Assembly (NCBI RefSeq): GCF_013019105.1
Contig: NZ_BLTE01000001.1
Span: forward strand, 186,001 to 250,000
From: Fundidesulfovibrio magnetotacticus
GTDB lineage: Bacteria; Desulfobacterota; Desulfovibrionia; Desulfovibrionales; Desulfovibrionaceae
Length of the DNA stretch: 64,000 bases
Reading direction: 5' to 3'
Part shown: positions 10,344 to 18,710 of the stretch, piece after piece
How positions within the stretch are numbered: the stretch's first letter is position 1
Layout of the letters: every line of letters begins with the position of its first letter
The notes under the pieces: model-generated
What the model was told of the DNA's origin: nothing
The model's database searches: none
The model's input: the letters and a program-made list of their open reading frames with translations, nothing else
Program-made: the position numbers and the translations under genes

Positions 10344-11300
10344 TCAGCGTGCCGGCAGGAAGGAATAGTCCACCACGTTGCCCACCGGGACCATCTCGTC
10401 GATGAGCTTGAAGTCCCGCATGAGACCCAACTGTTTCTCCAACTGGCTGTCCGGGACGCGGCCGTTCCCGGAGAAGTCGCGCAGGGCCGAGGCGAAGGCC
10501 ACCTCGCGCTCCACCTTCACGTACTTGGGAATGAACTCGCGCGCCTGGGCCTCCTCGGCGCGCATGAACTCGAAGGACCGAACCAGCCCGCGCAGGAAGG
10601 CCCGCACCTGCTCGGGCTTCTCCGAAAGCGTTTTCTCGGGGAAGAAGACGCCGGAGAACACGAAACCGGGAATCACGTCGTTGAACGACGCCACGAGGCG
10701 GCTGACGCCATGCATCTCCAGCATGGCAGTGACAGGGTCTCAAGTGATGACGAAATCCACCGCCCCCGCCTTGAGGGCCGCCTCGAACTTCATGGGCTCG
10801 TCGAGCTTCATGCCCGCGACCTGCTCGATGTCGGCCGAGGTCAGGCCGAACTGGCGCAGCCCCTCGCCCAGCATGAGCTTCGTGGTGATGGACCCGGCCG
10901 AGGCCACGCGCCTGCCCTTGAGATCCCCCAGGTTCTTCACCGGCGAATCGACGGGCACGTGCAGGCCGCACTTGGTGCCCTTGTGGGCCTGGCCGAACCA
11001 GGAGACCACCCGGATGGGAAGCCCCTGCTTCACGGCGTGGAACGAGGCGGGCACGTCGATGTTGCCGCCGTCGATGTCCCCGCGCATGGCCGCGGCCATG
11101 ATGTTGGTCTCGCCCTTGAGTTCCACCAGCTCCACCCGGACGCCTTCCGCCTCGAAGAACCCTTTCTCCACCCCCACATAGAAGGGCAGGTCATCGATGA
11201 ACTTGCCGTAAGAGAGGCGCATCACCGGCAATTCCGCCGCCTGGACCACACCGGCCAGCAGCAGAACCAGCAGCACCGCCATTCCCGAAACCCTCCGCAT
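10344..11300 (-). CDS. ABC importer substrate-binding protein (NMT1/SsuA type) with in-frame UGA, candidate selenoprotein
   Basis: This encodes 318 residues if the single in-frame TGA (10742-10740, codon 187) is read through. It has a good ribosome-binding site (GGAGGTGA), a signal peptide (about 1-22, ending VQAAE) and the SsuA/NMT1 opening YVGVEKGFFEAEGV. Both lobes are intact on either side of the TGA, 186 codons before and 131 after, with no frameshift. The context is VDFVIT-[UGA]-DPVTAMLE. Related proteins as I recall them often have Trp here, so a Trp-to-stop mutation is the rival explanation. A SECIS-like hairpin after the UGA favours selenocysteine. Otherwise this is a recent pseudogene in an otherwise intact operon. 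Confidence 0.8.
10707..10742 (-). promoter_or_regulatory. Candidate bacterial SECIS element
   Basis: Reading the minus strand, the UGA (10742-10740) is followed by 12 bases, then a perfect 7-bp stem GCCATGC (10727-10721) and GCATGGC (10713-10707) closing the loop TGGAGAT. The apical loop begins 19 bases after the UGA and has G as its second and third bases. Both features fit the general bacterial SECIS pattern as I remember it (loop about 16-37 bases after UGA, G among the first two loop bases). Folding was done by eye. Confidence 0.55.
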
Positions 11301-11318
11301 GCGACATCACCTCCAGGT

Positions 11319-12089
11319 TTAGGAGCGCCCGCCCTCCAGCGAGGCGCGTTTGTGCCAGGACAGGGCGACGGCCTCCACGGACTTGGCCGCCCGGTCCAGG
11401 CTGTAGCCGATGACCGATATGATCACGATGCCCGCGAACATCTTGTCCGTGGCGAAAATCCGCTGCGAATCGATGACCAGGTACCCCAGGCCGGAATCGG
11501 ACGAGAGCATCTCCACGCCGACGATGGAGAGCATGGCCATGCCGATGGAAATACGAAGCCCGGTGCAGATGGTGGGCATGGCGGCCGGGATGAGCACCTG
11601 CCGCCAGAGGAACCATCCCCTGGCCCCGAAGGAGCGCGCGGCCAGGATGAGCTTGCCGTCCACCCCCTTGATGCCCGCGATGGTGTTGAGCGCGATGGGG
11701 AAAAAGCAGGACTTGAAGATCAGCAGCACCTTGGAGGTCTCCCCGATGCCGAACCAGACGATGAGCACCGGCACCAGCGCGAACGTCGAGATGGGCCGGA
11801 TGTACTCGATCAGGGGGTCCAGCAGGTCCTCCAGCACGCGGGAGGCCGCGATGGCCAGCCCCAGGGTCAGCCCGGCCACGGTGGCCAGGGCGAACCCCAG
11901 CGTGGCCCTTCCCAGGCTGATGCCGATCTGGCCCAGCAGGTTCTCGTGGGTGAACAGCTTGACGAGCGCCTGGAAGATTTTCAGGGGCGGCGGAAAGAAG
12001 AAGGGGTCCACGAGCTTCTGGGAGGCGACAATCTGCCAGAACACCAACAAGATCAGCGGCATGGCGAGACGTCGGAGAGTAGGATTCAT
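11319..12089 (-). CDS. ABC importer permease (SsuC/TauC type)
   Basis: This is a 256-residue inner-membrane permease with about six hydrophobic helices. It has the binding-protein-dependent EAA-type loop (IAGIKGVDGKLILAARSFGARGW) and the LSSDSGLGYLVI segment typical of the nitrate/sulfonate/taurine group. It lies 23 bases after the ATPase gene and 18 bases before the binding-protein gene. The family imports sulfonates, nitrate, bicarbonate, thiamine precursors or aromatic acids, so the substrate cannot be read from this protein. Confidence 0.93.
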   Translation of the reverse strand: MNPTLRRLAMPLILLVFWQIVASQKLVDPFFFPPPLKIFQALVKLFTHENLLGQIGISLGRATLGFALATVAGLTLGLAIAASRVLEDLLDPLIEYIRPISTFALVPVLIVWFGIGETSKVLLIFKSCFFPIALNTIAGIKGVDGKLILAARSFGARGWFLWRQVLIPAAMPTICTGLRISIGMAMLSIVGVEMLSSDSGLGYLVIDSQRIFATDKMFAGIVIISVIGYSLDRAAKSVEAVALSWHKRASLEGGRS

Positions 12090-12107
12090 GGGCGTGTCCC
12101 GTGTTTT

Positions 12108-12884
12108 TCAGGATTGGGCGTCGCCCTGGCGCAGCGCCGCGCGCAGCTGGCGCTCCAGGGCCTTGAACCGGTCGCTTGTGAGCATGTCCGGGGTGCGCGG
12201 CCTGGGCAGATCGATGACAAGCTCCGCGAGCACCCGGGCGGGGCGGGGGCTCATCACCAGCGCCCGGTCGCCCACCAGCACGGCCTCGGGGACCGAATGG
12301 GTGACGAAAAGCACGGTCAGCCCCGTGGCGTCGCGCAGGCGCAGGAGTTCGATCTGCATGGTCTCGCGGGTCATGGCGTCCAGCGCGCCGAAGGGCTCGT
12401 CCATGAGCAGGAGCGCGGGCTCCACGGCCAACGCCCGCGCGATGCCCACGCGCTGGCGCATGCCGCCGGAGAGCTCGAAGGGGTGTCGCTTGGCGGAATC
12501 CTCCAGGCCGACCAGCCGCAGCAGCTCCATGGCCCGCTCCCTGCCGCGCGCCCGCCCCATGCCGTGGACCTCCAGCCCGAAGGCCACGTTGTCCAACACC
12601 GTCCGCCAGGGAAACAGCAGGAAGTCCTGGAACACCATGGCCGTGGCCGAAGCCCCGGGAGGCACGCCCTCCACGGAAACGCTCCCCTCGTCCAGGGTTT
12701 CCAGCCCGGCGCAGGCCAGCAGCAAGGTCGACTTGCCGCACCCGCTGGGGCCGAGGATGGTGACGATCTCCCCCTTGAAGGCCGAGAGGCTCACTCCGTC
12801 CAGCACCGGTTCGCGCCGCCCGGAAGGGAGGACGAACGCTTTCCGGGCATTGACGGCGTTGAATACCGGCGCACTGTTCATCAT
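12108..12884 (-). CDS. ABC importer ATP-binding protein (SsuB/TauB type)
   Basis: This encodes 258 residues. Walker A is GPSGCGKST, the Q loop is VFQDFLLFPWRTV, the signature is LSGGMRQRVGIARAL, Walker B is LLLMDEPFGALD and the switch His is in VTHSVPEA. All the parts of an active importer ATPase are present. Two ATGs in tandem (12884 and 12881) are possible starts; a longer in-frame extension upstream looks non-coding. It is the first gene of the minus-strand operon ending with the double-cubane reductase. Confidence 0.94.
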   Translation of the reverse strand: MMNSAPVFNAVNARKAFVLPSGRREPVLDGVSLSAFKGEIVTILGPSGCGKSTLLLACAGLETLDEGSVSVEGVPPGASATAMVFQDFLLFPWRTVLDNVAFGLEVHGMGRARGRERAMELLRLVGLEDSAKRHPFELSGGMRQRVGIARALAVEPALLLMDEPFGALDAMTRETMQIELLRLRDATGLTVLFVTHSVPEAVLVGDRALVMSPRPARVLAELVIDLPRPRTPDMLTSDRFKALERQLRAALRQGDAQS

Positions 12885-13226
12885 GCTCTCTTTACCGCCG
12901 CAGGAACACGGTTGACCTGTCCGTTGCGTCCACAACCACACCTTGCCGTCGAAGACTGGGCATCCAGATACTCAGAAACCATCCACCAAACAAATCGATT
13001 ATGATTCCAAACGGATATACACATCATCAGAAGCGCCAATACCATACCGCATCAGGACCCTTGCGCCCGGCACATCATCCGCGTCCCTTCCGCGCACCTG
13101 CCTGCCGGATGCGGCATGCGTCGGGTGCGGCCGAAGCGAGCCGAATAATATATGCCGAACAATATGCGCCAACAATAATCCTTTGGCATTGGCACTGCTG
13201 CCGCTTTCAAGTACACACCACAGCCC
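12885..13226 (+). other. Divergent intergenic region between ABC importer and murJ
   Basis: This 342-base region must hold the promoters of the minus-strand importer/reductase operon and of murJ. It is clearly more AT-rich than its neighbours. Near 13139-13168 there is a short imperfect direct repeat (GCCGAATAATATATGC, then GCCGAACAATATGC), a possible regulator site. I see no convincing -35/-10 pair, terminator or small gene. Confidence 0.4.
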
Positions 13227-14771
13227 ATGAGCACTCACCTCAAGCAGATCGCCAAGGACGCCTCCGTGGTGGGCGGGGCCACGCTCCTCTCGCGCGTGCT
13301 GGGCTTCTTCCGGGACGTGGTGGTGGCCTACGTGCTGGGCGCGGGACCCGCGGCTGACGCCTTCTACGTGGCCTACCGCCTGCCCAACACCTTGCGCCGC
13401 CTCTTCGCCGAAGGCTCCATGACCATGGCCTTCGTGCCCGTTTTCTCGGACCTGCGCGAGAAACAGGGCGACGAGGCCGCCTTCGCCATGACCCGCTCGG
13501 CACTGGTCTGGCTCCTGGCCGTGCTGGGCGTGGTCACGGCCCTGGCCATGGCCTTCGCCCGGCCCATCACCTACCTGGTGGCCCCGGGCTTCGCCGACGA
13601 CCCGGCCCTGATGGAACTGACCACCGGGCTCGTGCGCATCGTCTTCCCCTACATCATCCAGATCTCCATCGTGGCCCTGTGCATGGGCGCGCTCAACGCC
13701 ATGGGCCACTTCCTGGCCCCGGCCCTGGCCACCAGCGAATTGAACACCGTGATCATCCTGGGCTGCGGCGTGGCCTGGCTCTTCGGCCTGGACGTGCCCC
13801 AGGCCCTGGCCTGGTCCGTGCTGGCGGGCGGCATGGGCCAGATGCTCATGCAGCAGCCCGCCCTCAGGCGCTTCGGTTTCACCTGGATCGGCCCCTGGCG
13901 GCTCCTGGACCCGGGCGTGGTGCGCATGGGCAGGCTCATGCTGCCCACGGTGTTCGGGGCGGCCATCTACCAGCTCAACATCCTGGTGGGCACGCTGCTG
14001 GCCTCGTTCCTGGCGGCGGGGTCCATCTCGGCGTTGTACTACGCCGACAGGCTCGTGCAGTTTCCCCTGGGCGTCTTCGGTGTGGCCGTGGGCACCGTGG
14101 CCCTGCCCAGCCTGGCGCGGCTGGCCGCCGCTGGCGAGCACGTCGAATTCAAGCGAACGCTCATGGCCTCGCTGCGCCTCACGCTCTTCATCTGCCTGCC
14201 CGCCACGGCGGGGCTGGCGGCTCTGGCCTGGCCCATGGTGGACGTGCTCTTCGGCCGGGGGGCCTTCACCCCCGAGGCCGCCGACGCCACGGCCCGCGCC
14301 CTGGTGGCCTACGCCGCGGGACTGCCCGCCTTTGCCTGCGTGCGCCCCCTGGTCTCGGCCTTCTACGCCCTGCACGACACCAAAACCCCGGTGCGCGCGG
14401 GGTTCTGGTCCATGCTGGCCAACGTGGCTCTGGGCGCTTCGCTCATGCTCCCTATGGGACACGTGGGGCTGGCCCTGGCCACGTCGCTCTCCTCGTGGCT
14501 CAACGTATGGCTTCTGGGTCGCGCCCTCACGGCCAAGGCCGGGCCGTGGTTCGCCCCTGGCCGCACCACCGCCGTGAGCGCCCTGCTGAGCCTCGCCGTG
14601 GGCCTGGCCGCCTGGCTCACCCCAGTGGGGCCGTGGGCCGCCCTGGGGCTCATCGCGGTCTGGGCCACCGGCTACATGCTCCTGGCGTTCGTCTTCCGCG
14701 TGGAAGAGGCCCGCATGCTGGGGGATTTCGTCCTGCGCAGGCTCACGCGGCGCGCCCGCTCAGGATCGTGA
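13227..14771 (+). CDS. murJ: Lipid II flippase MurJ (MviN)
   Basis: This is a 514-residue polytopic inner-membrane protein of the MOP superfamily with about 14 helices. It moves the peptidoglycan precursor lipid II across the membrane. Diagnostic N-terminal stretches include TLLSRVLGFFRDVVVAYVLGAG and FRRLFAEGSMTMAFVPVF-like LRRLFAEGSMTMAFVPVF. Length is normal for the family. The stop overlaps the GTG start of the next gene by four bases, so the methyltransferase is coupled to it. Confidence 0.96.
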   Translation: MSTHLKQIAKDASVVGGATLLSRVLGFFRDVVVAYVLGAGPAADAFYVAYRLPNTLRRLFAEGSMTMAFVPVFSDLREKQGDEAAFAMTRSALVWLLAVLGVVTALAMAFARPITYLVAPGFADDPALMELTTGLVRIVFPYIIQISIVALCMGALNAMGHFLAPALATSELNTVIILGCGVAWLFGLDVPQALAWSVLAGGMGQMLMQQPALRRFGFTWIGPWRLLDPGVVRMGRLMLPTVFGAAIYQLNILVGTLLASFLAAGSISALYYADRLVQFPLGVFGVAVGTVALPSLARLAAAGEHVEFKRTLMASLRLTLFICLPATAGLAALAWPMVDVLFGRGAFTPEAADATARALVAYAAGLPAFACVRPLVSAFYALHDTKTPVRAGFWSMLANVALGASLMLPMGHVGLALATSLSSWLNVWLLGRALTAKAGPWFAPGRTTAVSALLSLAVGLAAWLTPVGPWAALGLIAVWATGYMLLAFVFRVEEARMLGDFVLRRLTRRARSGS

Positions 14772-15562
14772 CGCCCTTCCCCCCATCCGGAGCGGTCCTG
14801 GCCGCGCGCCAGGGCTTCCCCACGGGGCTCGTCCAGCCCGATGGAGGCTACCGCTTTTCCCTGGACCCCCTGCTCCTGGCCGCCTTCGCCCGGCCCAAGC
14901 GCGACGCCCGCGTGGCGGACCTGGGCACGGGCTGCGGCGTGGCCGCCCTGGCGCTGCTCTTGCGCGAGGGCGTCCACACGCCGCGCGAGGCCCTGGGCCT
15001 GGATGTGGACCCGGCCATGGTCCGCGCCGCCGGGGAGAACGCCCGGCTCCTGGGTCTGGAACACGTCTTCCGGGCCGAAGAGCGCGACCTGCGGGACATC
15101 CGCCGCATCCACCCACCGGAGACCTTCACCCTGGCCCTGGCCAATCCACCCTACCGCGAGCCCGGCACGGGACAGGACTGCCTCTCGCCCGGCCGTCAGG
15201 ATGCGCGGTTCGCCACCCGTGGAAACGCCGGGGACTTCGCCCGGGCGGCCTCCTGGCTCTTGGCCAACCGGGGGGCGTTCTGCGCGGTCTATCCGGCCGA
15301 CAGGCTGGCGGACCTCATGGAGGCCTGCCGGGACGCGCGGCTTGCGCCCAAGCGCTTGCGGCTGGTGCATTCGCGCCTGGACGAACCGGCCCGGCTGGCT
15401 CTGCTGGAAGCAGTGAAGAACGCGGGATCGGGAATGGTGGTGGAACCCCCGCTGGAGCTCCACGAGGGACGCGGCGAGGCCACTCGTCTTTGCTCGGCGG
15501 CCCTTGCCTTCTGCCCCGCCCTGGCCACGCGGGGCGAAGCGGCGCGGCGCGAAGACGCCTGA
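14768..15562 (+). CDS. TrmN6/YfiC-like SAM-dependent methyltransferase
   Basis: This encodes 264 residues starting at a GTG that overlaps the murJ stop (GTGA). The Rossmann motif VADLGTGCGVAALAL binds SAM. ANPPYREPGTGQ carries the NPPY signature of N6-adenine or N5-glutamine methyltransferases, and the opening PDGGYRFSLDPLLLAAF is typical of tRNA1(Val) adenine-37 N6-methyltransferases. I judge tRNA modification most likely; rRNA or protein methylation cannot be excluded. Confidence 0.87.
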   Translation: MTPFPPSGAVLAARQGFPTGLVQPDGGYRFSLDPLLLAAFARPKRDARVADLGTGCGVAALALLLREGVHTPREALGLDVDPAMVRAAGENARLLGLEHVFRAEERDLRDIRRIHPPETFTLALANPPYREPGTGQDCLSPGRQDARFATRGNAGDFARAASWLLANRGAFCAVYPADRLADLMEACRDARLAPKRLRLVHSRLDEPARLALLEAVKNAGSGMVVEPPLELHEGRGEATRLCSAALAFCPALATRGEAARREDA

Positions 15563-15599
15563 GCCTCGTCCGTGGAGGACCGCCCAGGGAAGGGACCAC

Positions 15600-17768
15600 T
15601 CAGGGGAAGCGCAGGGTCAGCGCGCCCGAGGCGAGCCCCTCCAGGCTGACCGTGCCTTCCTCCGAGGCCGCGCGGCCCACGCTTCGCCCGCCCAGGGCCG
15701 GACCCGACGCCCAGTACACGACGCCCGGCCTGAGTCCGCCCAGCGTCACCTTGCCGTTGCGGGTGAAGAATTGCGTGGTGAACGTCAGGACGCGCTCCGT
15801 GACGGTCCAGTCGCGCACGTAGCCGCTGGCCGCGCGCAGGAAGGGCGCGCCCGCAGGCGCATCGTCCTTGGCGGCCAGCGCCAGCACGGCGCGCTTTTGC
15901 CCCGGGGCCAGGTGCACGTAGAGCCCTTCGGGCTGCCTGTCGTAGCCCAGCACGTTCTCACAACGCGACATGTCTGGCGCGGGGCCGTCGGCGGGCAGGC
16001 GCAGGGTCAGACTCAGGCCGTAGTCCGCCACGGAGAACAGGTCGGGGCCGAGGCGCTCGAGATGCACGTCCATCCAGTCCTGCACGGACTGCACGTAGGC
16101 GCTGGTGAACAGCGGGGCCACCGGCTGCGCGGCCACCCAGGCGTAGACCTCCTTGAGGGCGTTGAGTCCCCCCAGCTTCTCGGTGGAAAAGACGTGGTAG
16201 TAGATGTCGATGGGCTTGAGTCGCCTGGGGCTGCCCGTGCGTTTGAAGGTCTCGATGATGTTGCGGTAGCCGTTGAAAGGTCCTCTCCAGAGGTTGGTGA
16301 GGATGTTGTCGTTGGCCTGGCCGATGTGGATCTGATGGAGTCCGCCGCCCAGGTGGCGGTGCAGGGGCTTGACGCCGAAGAGCGAATCGTGCGCGGCGTC
16401 CCAGAGCGTGTCGCCGCCGTTGATGGCCAGCAGGCCGTTGTCGCGCGCGATGGCCTGGTGTTCGGGCAGGGGGTCGCAGGCGCCGCTCCAGAAGAGGAGG
16501 CGGCAGCGCTTGCCCTCCGGGACGAGGTTGTTGTTGACGAAATCGACGGAGCCCGCGATCTCGCGCCAGGGGTCCAGGGCGTAGCCGGGGATGTCGAAGG
16601 CGAAGCGGTCGGTGTAGCGGACCTGGTCCTTGTTGCCGGGGTTCCAGAAAAAGGGGTGCGAGAAGGTGTGCGAGGCGGGCTCGACGTTGGGCAGGGCCAG
16701 GATGTCCCGGGCCGTGTCCATGAGCTTGGCGTTGCCGAAAAAGTCCGGCGATATCTCGGCTTCGATCACCGAGAAGGATACCGGGAAGTCGACCTTGGAA
16801 AGCACCTCGTCGGAGAGCACGGCCGCGCATGTCCTGGTGCGGTCGATGAGGCTCACGCCCGAGAAGCCGTCGGCGTCCACATGGGAGAAGGCCACGCGAC
16901 GCCCGTTGAGGGTGGTGGGGTCCGGCACGGGGTACACGGGCAGATCCAGAGCCCTGGCCATGAAGACGAAGGGGTCGATGTACCACTTGGAGCGCGTGGA
17001 GAGGGGGTCCAGCCAGTAGGCGAACTCGTTGCCGAAGATGACCCCGCCGGTGTCCGAGGTGAAGACCATGGGGCTCTCGCCGTCCTCGGGCCTGTCGGTG
17101 CTCACGCCCACGTGGACCCTCACGTCGGGGCGCAGCGGGGTGATGTGCTCGTAATGGGACGGATGGGACGGATGCTTGCGCTCGTAGCCGGTCATGGCCG
17201 GGTCCAGGGTGGTGAAGCGCAATCGGGAGCGGTCCTTGACGGGTCCGGCCTTGTACCGCACGCCCAGGCGCTCGTAGAGTTCCAGGAAGCGGGCCGTGCC
17301 TTCGGGCGTCTCCAGGGCCTCGCCAGGCCCGAGCGAGTCGAGCACCACGAGCTTCCTGCCCGCGTCCAGCTGCCGGTGCAGCCACTCGTGGTATTCGCCT
17401 GCCCGGTAGACCTCGCTGGTGTTGAGCGAGACGATGACGGCGCGCACGTCCCTCATCTCTTCGGGACCGGGCAGGGGGCGCTCGGCCAGGTCGAAGGAGA
17501 CGGCCACCAGCCCCAGGTAGTTCAGGACGGTCTGGAAGCCGTGATAGGCCAGGGTGTTGGTGAGCGGGTTCTGGGTGGCGGTGTTGCAGAGGATGAGCAC
17601 CCGGCGTTCCACCGGTCCGGGCGCGTCGGGCCCGGAAGGCGCGGCCGGGGGGGCGTCGGCCGGAAAGAGGGCCAGCAGGAAGGTCAGCGCCGCGAGGACC
17701 GCAAGAGGACGCCAGCCGCGCCCGCTCCGGAGAAACCCTGCCGTCCCGGGCGACATACGATGGCCCAT
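15600..17768 (-). CDS. Exported polysaccharide deacetylase-like protein
   Basis: This encodes 722 residues. I start at the ATG at 17768 because a GGGGGAG site precedes it and a promoter lies just upstream; an in-frame TTG five codons earlier is less likely. The N-terminus has a signal or anchor helix (LAVLAALTFLLALF). Residues about 60-200 resemble a ThuA- or glutamine-amidotransferase-like fold (ILCNTATQNPL, VIVSLNTSEVY). Then comes a NodB-like region with FSHVDADGFSG (metal/base acidic residues) and SHTFSHPFFW (metal His), and a C-terminal beta-rich part. The combination recalls PelA-type exopolysaccharide deacetylases, but no other pel genes are nearby. It probably trims acetyl groups in the periplasm. 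Confidence 0.75.
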   Translation of the reverse strand: MGHRMSPGTAGFLRSGRGWRPLAVLAALTFLLALFPADAPPAAPSGPDAPGPVERRVLILCNTATQNPLTNTLAYHGFQTVLNYLGLVAVSFDLAERPLPGPEEMRDVRAVIVSLNTSEVYRAGEYHEWLHRQLDAGRKLVVLDSLGPGEALETPEGTARFLELYERLGVRYKAGPVKDRSRLRFTTLDPAMTGYERKHPSHPSHYEHITPLRPDVRVHVGVSTDRPEDGESPMVFTSDTGGVIFGNEFAYWLDPLSTRSKWYIDPFVFMARALDLPVYPVPDPTTLNGRRVAFSHVDADGFSGVSLIDRTRTCAAVLSDEVLSKVDFPVSFSVIEAEISPDFFGNAKLMDTARDILALPNVEPASHTFSHPFFWNPGNKDQVRYTDRFAFDIPGYALDPWREIAGSVDFVNNNLVPEGKRCRLLFWSGACDPLPEHQAIARDNGLLAINGGDTLWDAAHDSLFGVKPLHRHLGGGLHQIHIGQANDNILTNLWRGPFNGYRNIIETFKRTGSPRRLKPIDIYYHVFSTEKLGGLNALKEVYAWVAAQPVAPLFTSAYVQSVQDWMDVHLERLGPDLFSVADYGLSLTLRLPADGPAPDMSRCENVLGYDRQPEGLYVHLAPGQKRAVLALAAKDDAPAGAPFLRAASGYVRDWTVTERVLTFTTQFFTRNGKVTLGGLRPGVVYWASGPALGGRSVGRAASEEGTVSLEGLASGALTLRFP

Positions 17769-17796
17769 GAGCTCCCCCTGCAAATCCAGTTAGAGC

Positions 17797-17826
17797 ATTC
17801 TAGTGAACAAGGAGAACGCTTGGCAA
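17797..17826 (-). promoter_or_regulatory. Sigma-70-type promoter for the deacetylase-like gene
   Basis: On the minus strand, TTGCCA (17826-17821) and TAGAAT (17802-17797) are separated by 18 bases. Transcription would start near 17790 and leave a leader of about 20 bases with the GGGGGAG site before the ATG at 17768. The fit of promoter, site and start supports the start chosen. The remainder of the 17769-18194 gap holds only the terminator described next. Confidence 0.55.
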
Positions 17827-18051
17827 GTTCAAAGATGAACATGCCGGGAGGCGCATCCCTCGCTTCACGCCAGCCTTCCTGCGGAACCGGAGCATGGACG
17901 ACGGACATTCCCGCCCCCCTGGTGCGGACAAGGAAGGCCTTGGGGCACTTTGACCGGCTCCGGACACTCCCTCGGAACACTTGCACTAGTGGCGCGCGGC
18001 CCGGTTCACCAGCCTGCCCGGCGCATGGGCCGCCCCTTCGCGCGCCAAAGC

Positions 18052-18096
18052 AAAACGCGACAGTCCGGACCGTTTCCGGCCGGACCGTCGCGTTTT
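18052..18096 (-). terminator. Strong bidirectional rho-independent terminator
   Basis: A 17-base arm (18052-18068) pairs with 18080-18096 with one mismatch. The stem is flanked by AAAA on one side and TTTT on the other, so it can stop transcription from either direction. It lies just downstream of the minus-strand gene at 18195-18617, which it should terminate. Confidence 0.85.
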
Positions 18097-18194
18097 CCTC
18101 CCTGTCGCGCGGGGCAGGCGCCGTCTGCCGACGCGCCCCCTGATGCCATCGCGCCCGTCAGGCGCTCACGGCTGGCGCGCCGCCGCGCCGGGCA

Positions 18195-18617
18195 TCAATC
18201 CTGCGGCAAACCCATGACCTGGGCTTTGAATCCCGGAGCCTTCTCGATGAGGTCCAGGATGAGCAGCGCCGCGAACATGTTCCGACGGTTGGAGGCGTCC
18301 ACGGCCTGCACGATGTAGTTGCGAAGATGCGCCACGGCCTCGTGCAGCTCCGTATGGTCCTCCGGCGTGGCCATGGCCGCTGCGTCCAGAAGGTTGAGGA
18401 TGAGGTAGGCCCACACGTCCTCGTAGTAGAGGTAGTAGTTGAGCACCTCGCGGATTTTCAGCACGCCGAAGACGACGTTCTCCAGTTTGCTGTAATCCTT
18501 GGACCAAACCTGGCTGTCGTTGATGTAGGGTTCGCCGTCCGGGGGAATCTCCCGCGCGGCCGGGGGAGGGACGCCCCGCGAACGCGCGAATTCCCGCAAT
18601 GAGATGATTTTGGCCAT
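18195..18617 (-). CDS. Conserved-looking hypothetical protein
   Basis: This is a 140-residue soluble protein with no signal peptide. The start is well supported by AAGGAG six bases before the ATG. The middle is strongly helical and hydrophobic (LENVVFGVLKIREVLNYYLYYEDVWAYLI), and a second helical pair follows. That pattern suggests a small helical-bundle protein. It has its own terminator downstream and sits 93 bases downstream of the DUF1501 gene. I do not recognise it and assign no function. Confidence 0.75.
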   Translation of the reverse strand: MAKIISLREFARSRGVPPPAAREIPPDGEPYINDSQVWSKDYSKLENVVFGVLKIREVLNYYLYYEDVWAYLILNLLDAAAMATPEDHTELHEAVAHLRNYIVQAVDASNRRNMFAALLILDLIEKAPGFKAQVMGLPQD

Positions 18618-18710
18618 GCATGGCTCCTTGGGCTAGAGGACATCCGTGTCAACCACGCCACGCGGCGCGGCCCTTTCCCAAGGTCTCTGTTCGGCAGGCG
18701 GACGGGAAAC

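Noticed and set aside
10740-11300. Treating the binding-protein gene as two genes or a plain truncated gene
   Set aside because: The reading frame is unchanged across the TGA and both halves are needed for the two-lobed fold; the second part has no start or ribosome-binding site of its own.
13170-13226. A sigma-54 promoter before murJ (TTGGCACTGCTGCCGC)
   Set aside because: TGGCAC is present but the downstream TTGC element is missing at the required spacing.
17684-17986. Minus-strand 100-codon frame upstream of the deacetylase-like gene
   Set aside because: It overlaps that gene's N-terminus and promoter and has no ribosome-binding site or protein-like pattern.
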